Counted from the stretch's first letter, positions 18,674 to 28,080 are shown. The stretch is DNA of 64,000 nt from G963704535 sp963704535 (GCA_963704535.1 OY969916.1:4464001-4528000); one strand, 5' to 3'. The notes: generated by a model from the sequence alone, not told the origin. Numbers and translations: made by a program.

Positions 18674-21600
18674 ATGTACTATCAGATCACGGCGCCGCCC
18701 CTTGCGCCAGCAGAGAAACAGGCCGACGAGCTGGAGCGGCTGCTGAAACACAGCAAGCAGATGACACTCCAGTTTGTGACTGTGGCCGGGCGCTACAAGG
18801 CCGCGCGGGCGCGCCTGACGCTGCTGACGGTCCCCGATCGGGTGGCCGAGCAGGCGGCGCGCGTGATGCACATCCTGAGTGAGCGCGACGATGCGGTGAA
18901 GATAAGCGCGGTGGTGCGGCAGCGTGAGGAGTGGAGGCTGCACGCCATCCTGGTGCCCACCGACCCCACGGCCGCGCCGCCCGACGGCGGGCTGCTCGAC
19001 GGCTGGGACTCGGTCTGTCTGACCGTGGCCTACCAGGGTGGCTGGGCGGTGGCGCGGCTGATGTGCTGCGTGGAGGACACCGATCAACTCACTAAGCTCA
19101 ATCTTCCAGGCTGGCGGCTGACCGTTCGCCCCAACCCGTTCGCGCGGGCCTTCGCTAGTGGGGCCTGGCGGGGTGTGCCGAGCTTTGCCCCGGTTCCGGG
19201 CGGCGTAGCGCCGGCTGTTGCTGTCTCTGCTCAGAACCAGGGGACGGAAGTGCCAGCGGGGGAGCTGCTAGTGGCGCCACAGTCGGAGGAAGCCGCGGCG
19301 GTGCTGACAGACGGCGATGATGGCATACTGCTGGGCGTGGCGCCCGATGGCGAGGCGGTGCGCCTTGCCAGGAGAGCCATGACGCTGGCCCTCATCGCGC
19401 CCTCTGAGATGCGCCAGACGGCGGTCCTGGCGCTCATGCGACGTGGGATGCAGGCCGGGCTGGGGATGGTCGTCGCCGTCGAACGCTCCTTGCTGCCGAG
19501 CGAGGTGCTCAAAGCCTGGGAGGCGCGTGTGCGGCAGCTCGACGTGCAGAATGTCGCTTCGAGCTGCGCCATCCCCTGGCACCAGGTCGCCCCGGAGCTG
19601 CTGGCCCAGGCGATTGCTGGGCCGGAGGCATCCCTGCCTGGGCTGCCGGATCGCTTCGCTACGGCGCTGGACCAGCTTGGAGCCGGGGCGCTGCGGGTGC
19701 CGGCGGTGCTGGGGCTGGTTGCGCGGCCAGGCGACGACCTGCGGCGAGTGCTGGCGGCCGGCGGCCTGGTGGTCGTCCCGCAGGACGGGGACGCGGCCTC
19801 GACCGTCGTGGCGAGGTTGCTGCTGGCCTACCTGGCGACGCCGCCCCCGATTGGGCGTGCGGCGCTGCTCATCCTCGACCCGGCGCTGATACCTCCCGAC
19901 GCGCTGCGCGACCAGGCCATCCAGGTCGTGCTGGGCGAGCGCGGCGATGCTTTGGTGCGAATGACCGCCACCGACGCCGGCTGGCGCCTGAGCAGCCCCG
20001 AAGGCGCGCACCTCGCCGATATGCTGCCCGATCTGATGGTCCAGCCTGCGAGCGGCACGAGCGAGCTGCTGGAAACGATCATCCGTGAGATCGGCATGCC
20101 GGAGCCGATTTCGGCATCGACCCTTGTAGCACCGGCAGAGGAAGAGGGCGACTGGTGGGCGGCTGACGTGCGTGACGACGACCTCCATAAAGAAGACGAG
20201 CCGGAGCCTGCGACCCTGGAAGCCACGCCGGCGGCAGAGGCACCCGCGATCCAAGAGGCTACACCAACAGTAGAGGCACCCGCGAGAGAGGAGGCCGCAG
20301 CGGCGGCAGCTCTGCCGACCGTCGATCTGCCCGTTGATGGGCGAGTTGAGGCCGCTGCGCAGCCAGCCCCTTCTATTGGAGAGACCGCTCCAGCACTGGA
20401 ACTGCCCCAGGCCGAGCCGCTTGCCCTGGACGCAGATACTCATACGGTCGTGGGCGACCTCGACGCCGTGCTGGGGAGCCTGCTGGGTGCTCTGATGGCG
20501 AGCGAGCACCCGGACCTGACCGACCAGGTGATCCAGTCGGCGGTGGCGAATGAGGCGTTCGGCGATGCTGACGGGCTGGCTGTGGCGTGGGCCGAGCGGG
20601 AGAGAGCCGATCCGCGACCCTACTGCTGGCGGGTCGTGTTGGCCGAGGAAGATACCGAGCGGGCAGGGGCGGCCGAGTGGGCGCTGCGCCACGCCCCCGA
20701 CGATCCCCACGCCGAACTGCTGCGCGCGGTGCTCGGCGTGCTCGATGGAGCCGCTTTGCCCTCTGGCGGTCTCGCGCTCTCCGACCTGGCCGGCTGGCCT
20801 GTCCTGCTGGACGATGAGGGGGGTACACACGAACCCCCCCCGCCGGCAAGCGGCTGGGAAGCGCTCGACGAAGAGGCAGGGCCGATCGCGCCTATGAACG
20901 TCGATCCTGGGCATCAGGACCGCGATCATGCCTTCGGTGAGCTGCTGACCAACTCGACCGCCGGGGCTGATCAGCCGGTTGCTGCGGAAGTCGATCCTGG
21001 GCATCAGGACCGCGATCATGCCTTCGGTGAGCTGCTGACCAACTCGACCGCCGGGGCTGATCAGCCGGTTGCTGCGGAAGTCGATCCTGGGCATCAGGAC
21101 CGCGATCATGCCGCTGCCGCACTATCGGCGGATGTGGCTGCTGCGACCGTCGCAACTGACCCGATCGCACCTACGAACGTCGATCCTGGGCATCAGGACC
21201 GCGATCATGCCTTCGGTGAGCTGCTGACCAACTCGACCGCCGGAGCTGATCAGCCGGTTGCTGCGGAAGTCGATCCTGGGCATCAGGACCGCGATCATGC
21301 CGCTGCCGCGCTACCGGCGGATGCGGCTGCGGCGACCGTCGCAACTGACCTGATCGCGCCTATGAACGTCGATCCTGGGCATCAGGACGGCGATCATGCC
21401 CTCAATGGTCTACTGGCTGACCTGGTGCCCCCGGCTGCCGGAGCTGATGACCCGATCGCGCCTCTGAACGTCGATCCTGGGCATCAGGACGGCGATCATG
21501 CCCTCAACGGCCTACTGGCTGACCTGGCGCCCTCGGCTGCTGGAGCTGATGACCCGATCGCGCCTCTGAAAGTCGATCATGGGCATCAGGACGGCGATCA

Positions 21601-22621
21601 TGCCCTCAACGGCCTACTGGCAGACCTGGCGCCCTCGGCTGCTGGAGCTGATGGCCCGATCGCACCTCTGAAAGTCGATCCTGGGCATCAGAACCGCGAT
21701 CATACCTTCGGTGAGCTGCTGACCAACTCGACCGCCGGGGCTGATCAGCCGGTTGCTGCGGAAGTCGATCCTGGGCATCAGGACCGCGATCATGCCGCTG
21801 CCGCACTATCGGCGGATGTGGCTGCTGCGACCGTCGCAACTGACCCGATCGCACCTACGAACGTCGATCCTGGGCATCAGGACCGCGATCATGCCTTCGG
21901 TGAGCTGCTGACCAACTCGACCGCCGGAGCTGATCAGCCGGTTGCTGCGGAAGTCGATCCTGGGCATCAGGACCGCGATCATGCCCTCAACGGCCTACTG
22001 GCATCATCAGCACGACCACCAGCGCTACCCGATGGAGTGAACACGGCCGAGGAATTGGGCGACACGGCGATCCGGGCTGCCTGGCTGGGTGGCGCGTCGG
22101 TCCCGGAGCTGATCACCCGCCTGACGGCCGCCGGTGTGTCCGCCCCGGTTGCACGGGCGCGCGTGAGGGGGGCAATTAGCAGCCGGCCCGCAGCGCCCCT
22201 GTCGAATCACGCCCCTGCGACCACCTTGACCCCCCTTGTACCTCCACCGGCTCCTGCTGACTCCATGAACGGCGCTCCAATGCCGTTCATGGAGGTGGCC
22301 GAGCTGGACGACCGGGCGATCTGGCAGCGATGGATGGCGAATGAGAAGATGGATGACCTGGTACTGGTGATCTGCGGCCGGCGTCGTGGGACAAAGGCGG
22401 ATGCTGCCCGCGATCGGATCTACGCCGTGGTGGTGCCGCGGATCGTGGCCGAGCTGGATGCGGCCGACCTGGTGGAGCAACTCTTGGCGAGTGATGACAT
22501 CCCCGACGATCCGCGCTACGAGCTGCTGATGAAGCGCCTGGCCCGCAGCGAGACACTGCCGATCGGCGCGCTGGAGCAGTCGCTCCGTAAGCGGCTGATC
22601 GCCGCACGGCAGGAGGTCTAA
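18674..22621 (+). CDS. Conjugation-operon protein with twelve DPGHQDRDH-type repeats
   Basis: 1,315 residues from ATG 18674. Residues 1-470 form a globular region I do not recognise (MYYQITAPPLAPAEK start); residues 470-740 are acidic and Glu/Ala/Pro-rich. About residues 743-1105 hold twelve copies of a V-D-x-G-H-Q-D-x-D-H-A motif spaced 30-34 residues apart. The C-terminal 200 residues are globular again, with two helix-rich segments (WLGGASVPELITRL; DLVLVICGRRRGTKADAARDRI, described in part) that look like DNA-binding or helical-bundle folds. The gene lies between VirB4 and the coupling-protein genes. A role as a cytoplasmic scaffold or substrate adaptor of the secretion system is inference only. 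The His/Asp-rich motif could bind metal. Confidence 0.7.
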   Translation: MYYQITAPPLAPAEKQADELERLLKHSKQMTLQFVTVAGRYKAARARLTLLTVPDRVAEQAARVMHILSERDDAVKISAVVRQREEWRLHAILVPTDPTAAPPDGGLLDGWDSVCLTVAYQGGWAVARLMCCVEDTDQLTKLNLPGWRLTVRPNPFARAFASGAWRGVPSFAPVPGGVAPAVAVSAQNQGTEVPAGELLVAPQSEEAAAVLTDGDDGILLGVAPDGEAVRLARRAMTLALIAPSEMRQTAVLALMRRGMQAGLGMVVAVERSLLPSEVLKAWEARVRQLDVQNVASSCAIPWHQVAPELLAQAIAGPEASLPGLPDRFATALDQLGAGALRVPAVLGLVARPGDDLRRVLAAGGLVVVPQDGDAASTVVARLLLAYLATPPPIGRAALLILDPALIPPDALRDQAIQVVLGERGDALVRMTATDAGWRLSSPEGAHLADMLPDLMVQPASGTSELLETIIREIGMPEPISASTLVAPAEEEGDWWAADVRDDDLHKEDEPEPATLEATPAAEAPAIQEATPTVEAPAREEAAAAAALPTVDLPVDGRVEAAAQPAPSIGETAPALELPQAEPLALDADTHTVVGDLDAVLGSLLGALMASEHPDLTDQVIQSAVANEAFGDADGLAVAWAERERADPRPYCWRVVLAEEDTERAGAAEWALRHAPDDPHAELLRAVLGVLDGAALPSGGLALSDLAGWPVLLDDEGGTHEPPPPASGWEALDEEAGPIAPMNVDPGHQDRDHAFGELLTNSTAGADQPVAAEVDPGHQDRDHAFGELLTNSTAGADQPVAAEVDPGHQDRDHAAAALSADVAAATVATDPIAPTNVDPGHQDRDHAFGELLTNSTAGADQPVAAEVDPGHQDRDHAAAALPADAAAATVATDLIAPMNVDPGHQDGDHALNGLLADLVPPAAGADDPIAPLNVDPGHQDGDHALNGLLADLAPSAAGADDPIAPLKVDHGHQDGDHALNGLLADLAPSAAGADGPIAPLKVDPGHQNRDHTFGELLTNSTAGADQPVAAEVDPGHQDRDHAAAALSADVAAATVATDPIAPTNVDPGHQDRDHAFGELLTNSTAGADQPVAAEVDPGHQDRDHALNGLLASSARPPALPDGVNTAEELGDTAIRAAWLGGASVPELITRLTAAGVSAPVARARVRGAISSRPAAPLSNHAPATTLTPLVPPPAPADSMNGAPMPFMEVAELDDRAIWQRWMANEKMDDLVLVICGRRRGTKADAARDRIYAVVVPRIVAELDAADLVEQLLASDDIPDDPRYELLMKRLARSETLPIGALEQSLRKRLIAARQEV
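20900..21990 (+). repeat. Twelve in-frame 90-102 bp repeats (DPGHQDRDH motif)
   Basis: The core GTCGATCCTGGGCATCAGGA recurs starting at 20900, 20990, 21080, 21179, 21269, 21368, 21470, 21572, 21674, 21764, 21863 and 21953. Spacings are 90, 99 or 102 bases, always a multiple of three. The stretch from 21764 on repeats the order seen from 21080 almost base for base, so part of the array was duplicated as a block of 684 bases. Such near-identity points to recent expansion by recombination or slippage. Confidence 0.9.
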
Positions 22622-22622
22622 G

Positions 22623-24014
22623 GTGGCGACGACCGCACGCAAAGCCCCCAAGCCAGAATCGCAGGCGACCAGCTACGCCAAGCAGCAGCAGCAGGTGGCA
22701 CTGATGCGCCTGGGAGCCTTTCTCCTGCTGGTTCTGGCATTCGCTGTTCCCCGTATTCCATCGCCGATCATGGGTGTGGACTGGTGGAAGTCGTTCCGCC
22801 CCTCGCTCGTGATTCTGTGGGAACTGATGCCACCCGAACCGCTCGATGTGGGTGTCTTTGTCGTGGCGCCGCGCCCGGTCGTGCAATGGCTCTCCTGGCT
22901 GCTGGCCGCGTTTCTGGCCTTTGTGGCGCTCTCGCTCGTGATGCACTTGGGGGCGATCTCGGCGCAGCGCAGGCGTCCGCTCGGAGAGAAGCGCACCTAT
23001 CTGCGCCTGACCATCCCGGCCAGCGCGCCCGGCAAGCCGACTGATGCGCTGACGCTGATCAAATCCGTGCATGGCATGGTGCCGCCGGGCAACCCCATGC
23101 AGCCGGCCGCACCGCCGCTGATGCTGTGCTGGACCGCCCGCCCGGAGCGCAAAATCCAGCAAGGAGTCAGCGTCGCCGGCCCTGATACCACCGTGACGAG
23201 CATCCAAAAGCGGCTGCTGGGCATCCGCAGCGGCACCAAGGCCGTCGTTACCGACGATCCGCTCCTGGCCGAGCTGCAAGCGGGCCGCTTTCTATGTATC
23301 GCCGAGGTCGGCACGACCGCCGGGAGTGTGCTGCCGATCGCCGTGGTGGGCAAAGAACAAACCCTACTCTCGGCGCTGCTGCCCGCGCTGGCGCCCCAGG
23401 CCGGGGTGGTTGTCAGCGGCGTGCGGATCGTACAAGAGCCGATCGCCTCCCGGTTGTGGCAACTCGACGTGCTGGCGATGTTGGAGCGGCTGAAGCTGGA
23501 CGCGGGAAGTGACGAGCAGCAGGCGCTCAAGGCCAAGGCGTCCGGGCCGGCTTTTCGCACCCGTATCCTGCTGCTGGCCGTCGCCGACGATCCGCAGGCC
23601 GGCGCCGCGCAGGTGCAGACGATCGGCGCGGCCCTGGCCGGCACGGCGCAACCCGTCGCCACGCAGACCCAGCGCCTCCAGGCTGGGCCGGTGCAACTCC
23701 TTCCCGCCGTGGTGCCGCCCTCCCCTCCTTTCCCCCGCTCGCAGCGACGTGTGGGCCTCCTCCTCGGCCTGCTGCTGGCTGGGCTGCTCGCGCTGTTCCT
23801 CTGGCGATGGGGGCTGGCGCCGGCGCGCCCGCTGCTGTGGGGTGTGGTGCCGCTCGCGCTGTGGCTGCCCGTGCTGGTGCTGGCGGCACGCTGGCGCAAG
23901 CGCAGCAACGCCGATCTGGTCGAGCGGCACGCTGGGATCGTCGTCGGGATGCTTCCGCCGCGCAACCCGCGCCTGGTGCCGCTCTGGTGGCCCTGGTTGG
24001 GCCGGGTGGAGTAG
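22623..24014 (+). CDS. Four-helix membrane protein paired with the coupling ATPase
   Basis: 463 residues from GTG 22623, one base after the previous stop and behind AGGAGG. Two N-terminal helices (about 30-48, 83-108), a soluble domain of about 260 residues, and two C-terminal helices (about 378-398, 404-424) are visible, ending LWWPWLGRVE. The next gene is a soluble VirD4-like ATPase without the membrane helices that VirD4 proteins usually carry at the N-terminus. It is therefore plausible that this protein supplies the membrane part of a split coupling protein. I do not recognise the soluble domain. The operon spacing (5 bp to the next gene) supports joint action. Confidence 0.65.
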   Translation: MATTARKAPKPESQATSYAKQQQQVALMRLGAFLLLVLAFAVPRIPSPIMGVDWWKSFRPSLVILWELMPPEPLDVGVFVVAPRPVVQWLSWLLAAFLAFVALSLVMHLGAISAQRRRPLGEKRTYLRLTIPASAPGKPTDALTLIKSVHGMVPPGNPMQPAAPPLMLCWTARPERKIQQGVSVAGPDTTVTSIQKRLLGIRSGTKAVVTDDPLLAELQAGRFLCIAEVGTTAGSVLPIAVVGKEQTLLSALLPALAPQAGVVVSGVRIVQEPIASRLWQLDVLAMLERLKLDAGSDEQQALKAKASGPAFRTRILLLAVADDPQAGAAQVQTIGAALAGTAQPVATQTQRLQAGPVQLLPAVVPPSPPFPRSQRRVGLLLGLLLAGLLALFLWRWGLAPARPLLWGVVPLALWLPVLVLAARWRKRSNADLVERHAGIVVGMLPPRNPRLVPLWWPWLGRVE

Positions 24015-24019
24015 TCATT

Positions 24020-25999
24020 ATGAGTCTGAATAAGGCATTGACGTTAAGTGCAGCCGAACTGGCAACACTGTGGGGACCGCCGACGGCAGAGATCGCCGAC
24101 CTGGTGGAGATGGTCGCCGCGCGCTGGCTCTCCGCGCCGGCAAAGGCATTCATCGACCCATCCGACCCGCGCAACCTCATCCTGGGCTACGGGCAGAAAT
24201 CCGATGGCTCCTGGGCGCCGGTCGGTCTCCCGTTCGATCTGTTGCGCTACATCCTGTGGGTCACAGCGCCCATGGGTCGCGGCAAGTCCGAGTGGCTGAA
24301 GAATCTGGTTGCCGGGCTGCTCAGGGCCGGCGCAGGCTTTATGGAACTTGATTGCAAGGGCACCGACCTGGTGAACGGGACCATCCCGCTCATTCCTCTG
24401 GCGCGCGAGAAGGACGTGGCGATCCTCGACCTGGGCGGCGTGCGCTGCAACGGCGATCATCTGTTCGCGGCGATGAACCTGCTGTCGGGCGACTTCGGCC
24501 GCGCGCTGGGCGTCGATTACGACACCCAGGCCAGCACCATGATGAGCTTCTTCGCCGCGCTCGACGAGCGGTTCGAGGGCGCGCCGTCCATACAAAATTT
24601 CGCCACGATGGGCATGCTGGCCTTGATGGAGGGCGAACCCAACGCCACCATGCAGCACCTCATCAGGTTCTACGACGATGAGGACTACCGCGCCCAGGTC
24701 TGCCAGAACCTCACCAATGCGCCAGTGCAGGATTTCTGGCTGAGTCGCTTTCCGCTCATGTCGAGCCAGGACACCAGCGCGCTCACGGCCTTCAAGCGCC
24801 GGATCGACCTGCTGCTGACCTACCCGGCAATCGCGGCCCTCTCGGTCGCGCCTGGCTGCTCGATCAACCTCCGCGAGATGATGGATAACGGCGGTATCCT
24901 GCTGGCCGGCATCTCGGCCAAGGACGGCAAGATCGCCAGCATCGCCTCGACGCTGCTCTTGACGCAGATGACCCTGGCGGCGCTCTCGCGCACCAACGTG
25001 CCGGAAAGCCAGCGCCCTGACTGGCCGGTCATCATCGACGAGGCCCAGATCGTGTTCGAGAAGAACCCCGGTATGGCGCCGGTGATCTTCTCGCAGCTCC
25101 GCGCGATGCGGATCGGGACGACGGTGGTGCATCAGAACGAGGCCCAGCTCGCCTCCATCCTGTCGGTGCTGATGGGCAACGCCCAGAGCCGGCTGATCCT
25201 CGGTGCTGAGATGGAGGATGCCAGCAGCTACGGCAACTATTACCGCGCGATGGGAATGACCAAAGAAGATTTCTTGAACATGGAGAAGTTCGAGCACCAG
25301 TATATGCGGCTCTACGGCACCGACGCGATGCTGTTCAGCGCCCGGATGCCGCCGATGGTCGCGCCGCTCGACGAGCCGCCGCCGAAGCGCGAGTATCACA
25401 ACTGGCGCACGGTGCGGCCTCCGGCGCGGTCGGCAGCCGATCGGCGCTTCGACGAGGCGCTGGCGCAGTTCAAGGAGCTGGCGGTGCTCGATGGGAACGC
25501 CGCGATCCAGAAGCTCGGCCAGCTCGCCATGCGCGACCAGGCGGCCTACCGCGCCTACTGCGAGAGGACAAAGGCGCACCGGCTGGCCCAGCGCACGTTT
25601 ATTCTTGAGCACCCCGGCTGCATGATGGACAAGGAGCAGCGTATCCGCACGCTCTCAGCGCTCTGGATTGGCGTGCCACGGATCGAGACCCAGGCGCTCC
25701 AGTGGGCGCTGCTGATGCAGGCCAGGCAGGCGGCCGAGGCTCGCGCGGCCAAAGCTGAGGCCGAGAAAGCTGCGAAGGGAAATCGGGGCAAGCAGAATGG
25801 GACAAAAGCACCCAAACAGGTCGCCCCGATGGAGGGCATGATCGCGATGGAGACGCCGATCATGCCCGTTTCGCCCACGGCGGGGAGTGCGCTGCCGCCT
25901 GCGTCTTCCACACTGCCGTCGCTGGAGGATTTGCTGGCCGAGCGTGGTACTCGGCGCGGCGCCGACGATATTGCCGCTGGTTTTGAGGGATTGGAATAA
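24020..25999 (+). CDS. VirD4/TraG-like type IV coupling ATPase
   Basis: 659 residues from ATG 24020, after GGAG nine bases upstream. The ATPase core has a Walker A-type loop APMGRGKSEW (about residue 83-92) and Walker B PVIIDEAQ (about 335-342). QLRAMRIGTTVVHQNEAQL follows, the sensor-like region typical of VirD4/TraD/TcpA coupling proteins and related FtsK/HerA motors. The last 100 residues are Lys/Ala-rich and disordered. The loop reads GRGKSE, not the textbook GxxGxGKS/T. These ATPases recognise the relaxosome and pump DNA to the channel. No N-terminal membrane helix is present, and the preceding gene may supply it. Followed 2 bp later by a replication-relaxation gene, its usual partner in mobile elements. 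Confidence 0.85.
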   Translation: MSLNKALTLSAAELATLWGPPTAEIADLVEMVAARWLSAPAKAFIDPSDPRNLILGYGQKSDGSWAPVGLPFDLLRYILWVTAPMGRGKSEWLKNLVAGLLRAGAGFMELDCKGTDLVNGTIPLIPLAREKDVAILDLGGVRCNGDHLFAAMNLLSGDFGRALGVDYDTQASTMMSFFAALDERFEGAPSIQNFATMGMLALMEGEPNATMQHLIRFYDDEDYRAQVCQNLTNAPVQDFWLSRFPLMSSQDTSALTAFKRRIDLLLTYPAIAALSVAPGCSINLREMMDNGGILLAGISAKDGKIASIASTLLLTQMTLAALSRTNVPESQRPDWPVIIDEAQIVFEKNPGMAPVIFSQLRAMRIGTTVVHQNEAQLASILSVLMGNAQSRLILGAEMEDASSYGNYYRAMGMTKEDFLNMEKFEHQYMRLYGTDAMLFSARMPPMVAPLDEPPPKREYHNWRTVRPPARSAADRRFDEALAQFKELAVLDGNAAIQKLGQLAMRDQAAYRAYCERTKAHRLAQRTFILEHPGCMMDKEQRIRTLSALWIGVPRIETQALQWALLMQARQAAEARAAKAEAEKAAKGNRGKQNGTKAPKQVAPMEGMIAMETPIMPVSPTAGSALPPASSTLPSLEDLLAERGTRRGADDIAAGFEGLE

Positions 26000-26001
26000 T
26001 C

Positions 26002-27174
26002 ATGGCCCAGCCTTACGACAACAAGGAAACTCGCCGCACGGCAGTGGCCGCCGCAGTCGGCCAGGTGGGAACGCTGAGTTACGCCCAGCGGCGTGAGCTG
26101 GCGCAGCGGTTCGCCTGCTCGCCGGTCACGATCTACGACGACATGATCCTGATCAAGAAGCCGTTCATGGCCCCAAGCGCTCCAGCGATCCTGCACCTGA
26201 CGGTCCCCGCGGCGCTGGCGGCTGACCGGGATCTTGCGATCCTGCGGCTCGTGGGCCGGCTGGAGTTGGTCACCACGGCCATGCTCAAGGCCCTGATTGC
26301 CCCCGACATCTCCATGCCGGCGCTGCGCGATCGGCTCAACCGGCTCTTGAAGGAGGGCCGCATCTGGCGCCAGGCCGTCACCATGGACCAGGTGCGGCCG
26401 AGGGAGGCCGGTGGGCGGGTTCAGCCGCCACCCAAGGCCCCCTATGTCTACGGCCTGACACCAGAGGGACGCGAGCTGCTGGAAATGCTCGATGTCGAGA
26501 GCAGCGCGGCGGTCTACGAGGGCTTGCAGACCCGCGATCGGCGCGCCCCCAACGTCCCCCAGGCCCAGCTCAAGCACGACCTACGGGTCTCGGAGTGGTG
26601 CGCCTCGGTTATCGACGGCGCGCGGTGCTGCCCCCTGCTCGACACGATCATCTGTCAGGTCGAGTATGTCAGCATGCGAACCCCGGATGGTAAAGAGCAG
26701 CAGCGTATGGACGCCTTCCTGGCGCTGACGTTCAACCGTGAGGCGAAGGAGGCGACCGGCCCGATCTGGATGCTGTCCTGGAACGCCGGCGAGGCGCCGA
26801 CACAGCGGCAGATCGTCATTCGCTACGCCCTGGAGGTCGATCGGGGTACGGAGCCGCTGAAAACGCTGCTAGCGAAGGGCCTGACGTACCGGACGCTGAC
26901 CGAGTCTGGGCACTACCGCAAGACGCTGGGCGGCGAGATCCTGCCGGTCTTCCTGGTTCCGCCAGGGAAGCGAGCCGGGCAGATCGCCCGCGAGTGGCAG
27001 ACCTCGTGGCCGGGCGGCCGGGGCGTGATCTCGAACTTTCTCAAGGCGGACCACCCGAAGCACGGGGCGCTGTGGGGCGAGTATTACACGATGGCGGATG
27101 CGCCGCCGAAGGTGACTCACTTGCTGAGTGGGGTGGTTCCTGACCTGGCGACCTGGGAACGGCTGGTGATCTGA
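26002..27174 (+). CDS. Replication-relaxation / MobC-like protein
   Basis: 390 residues from ATG 26002, two bases after the coupling ATPase. The N-terminal third is a winged-helix-like region (SYAQRRELAQRFACSPVTIYDD; LAILRLVGRLELVTTAMLKAL) and the rest matches the pattern of the replication-relaxation family (PF13814): YGLTPEGRELL, a conserved LKHDLRVSEW, and a beta-rich core (QRMDAFLALTF, YALEVDRGTEPL). These proteins sit beside coupling proteins in actinobacterial and Chloroflexota plasmids and conjugative elements, and are thought to help origin relaxation for replication or transfer. The repeat-rich non-coding DNA directly downstream is the natural candidate for its target. Family assignment is from memory of these motifs. 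Confidence 0.8.
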   Translation: MAQPYDNKETRRTAVAAAVGQVGTLSYAQRRELAQRFACSPVTIYDDMILIKKPFMAPSAPAILHLTVPAALAADRDLAILRLVGRLELVTTAMLKALIAPDISMPALRDRLNRLLKEGRIWRQAVTMDQVRPREAGGRVQPPPKAPYVYGLTPEGRELLEMLDVESSAAVYEGLQTRDRRAPNVPQAQLKHDLRVSEWCASVIDGARCCPLLDTIICQVEYVSMRTPDGKEQQRMDAFLALTFNREAKEATGPIWMLSWNAGEAPTQRQIVIRYALEVDRGTEPLKTLLAKGLTYRTLTESGHYRKTLGGEILPVFLVPPGKRAGQIAREWQTSWPGGRGVISNFLKADHPKHGALWGEYYTMADAPPKVTHLLSGVVPDLATWERLVI

Positions 27175-27178
27175 GGGA

Positions 27179-27285
27179 GCGATGAGCTGTGAGCGATGGA
27201 GGCGCCCGAAGGGGCCAGCGATGGAGCAGAGCGATGCACCCGCCCGATGGGGGGAGCGATGGGGCAAGCGATGGGCATCCGATGG
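27179..27285 (+). repeat. Iteron-like GCGATGG array, about 12-13 bp period
   Basis: GCGATG(G) or its one-base variants start at 27179, 27193, 27218, 27231, 27244, 27256, 27268 and 27279. Steps are 11-14 bases, with one double step where a degenerate copy could sit. The array begins three bases after the replication-relaxation stop. A one-turn spacing would place a bound protein on one face of the DNA. Confidence 0.5.
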
Positions 27286-27492
27286 CATGCCAGGGCGGGC
27301 CGGTGCTGGTCAGCCCAAAGCAGGGAGAGCCGCCGACATCTTTACCTGTCCCGCCGTCCGAACGCAGCCCCGGAGTCCGAAATCAGTCCCCACGGCTCGG
27401 TGCTCGCCCAGCTCGCCGTCGATCGCCCACGCCCGCCACGCGCCACCGACCCGGCCCGCGCCACGACGCAGCGAAGCTCAATAAATCACAAT

Positions 27493-27545
27493 GCGAAGGC
27501 AATGCAACTCAATGGGCCACACAGCGAAGGCAATGCAACTCAATG
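27493..27545 (+). repeat. 22-bp perfect direct repeat
   Basis: GCGAAGGCAATGCAACTCAA plus TG occurs at 27493-27514 and again at 27524-27545, a 31-base step (about three helical turns). It lies in the same non-coding stretch as the iteron-like array. Confidence 0.8.
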
Positions 27546-27739
27546 AATTTCACTGCGGGCGATGCTCCAGGCCGCCTGTGGCTGATGGTGAAAGCAGATG
27601 TGTGGGGGAAGCAGGATCAAGAGGAGTGGGGGATGTGTGAGGAGTCGACGATCGCGGAGGTGGAGCAGGAGCTGGGGGAGGTGCGACGGTCGGGTGCCGG
27701 ATTCTGTGTGGGAAGCCTGTCGGCAGATGAGGCTAGGGC

Positions 27740-28080
27740 AGCGCGGGAAGGCGTTCCCGCAGTGGTCAGATCGCGAGGGGGGTGAACGCGGTTGCTCCCC
27801 TCGTCGGCGAAGTAGTAGCGCGGGAATGCCTTCCCGTAGTCATCAGGAGCGTGAGGGGGGTGAACGCGGTTGCTCCCCTCGTCTGTACTGTTTCCCGTCC
27901 TCAACACCTCATGACTTACTAACCTCGTGACCTGTGTGCGTAGCGTTTTCGCTCGCTGGGAGGGGATGCGTAGGAGAGGTGCGAGACACAATGATGGTAA
28001 ACCGCGAGGTGCTAATGATGGGAAACAGCACACTCGTCGGCGAAGCAAGAACAGCGCGGGAAGATGTTCCCGCAGTGAGG
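27740..28080. repeat. Three GCGGGAA-N4-TTCCCGC hairpins with 31-bp direct repeats
   Basis: Hairpins lie at 27743-27760, about 27819-27836 (one arm base changed) and 28056-28073; each has 7-bp arms, a 4-base loop, an AGC just before and AGT(G) just after. Between them a 31-bp unit beginning GAGGGGGGTGAACGCGGTTG occurs twice (27775-27805 and 27853-27883), and CTCGTCGGCGAAG occurs before two of the hairpins. A fourth hairpin of the same consensus sits at 35353-35370 inside a coding gene. This looks like a dispersed REP-type element. Confidence 0.7.

Noticed and set aside
19268..21109. Minus-strand open frame of 613 codons
   Set aside because: Antisense of the repeat protein; its internal repeats are just the complement of the DPGHQDRDH units.
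20900..21990. CRISPR-like regular repeats
   Set aside because: Spacing is codon-periodic and in frame, spacers repeat too; it is protein-coding.
24044..25612. Minus-strand open frame of 522 codons
   Set aside because: Antisense of the coupling ATPase, which has clear Walker motifs.
27189..27785. GTG-started open frame of 198 codons
   Set aside because: Built from the GCGATGG array and direct repeats; no known fold.
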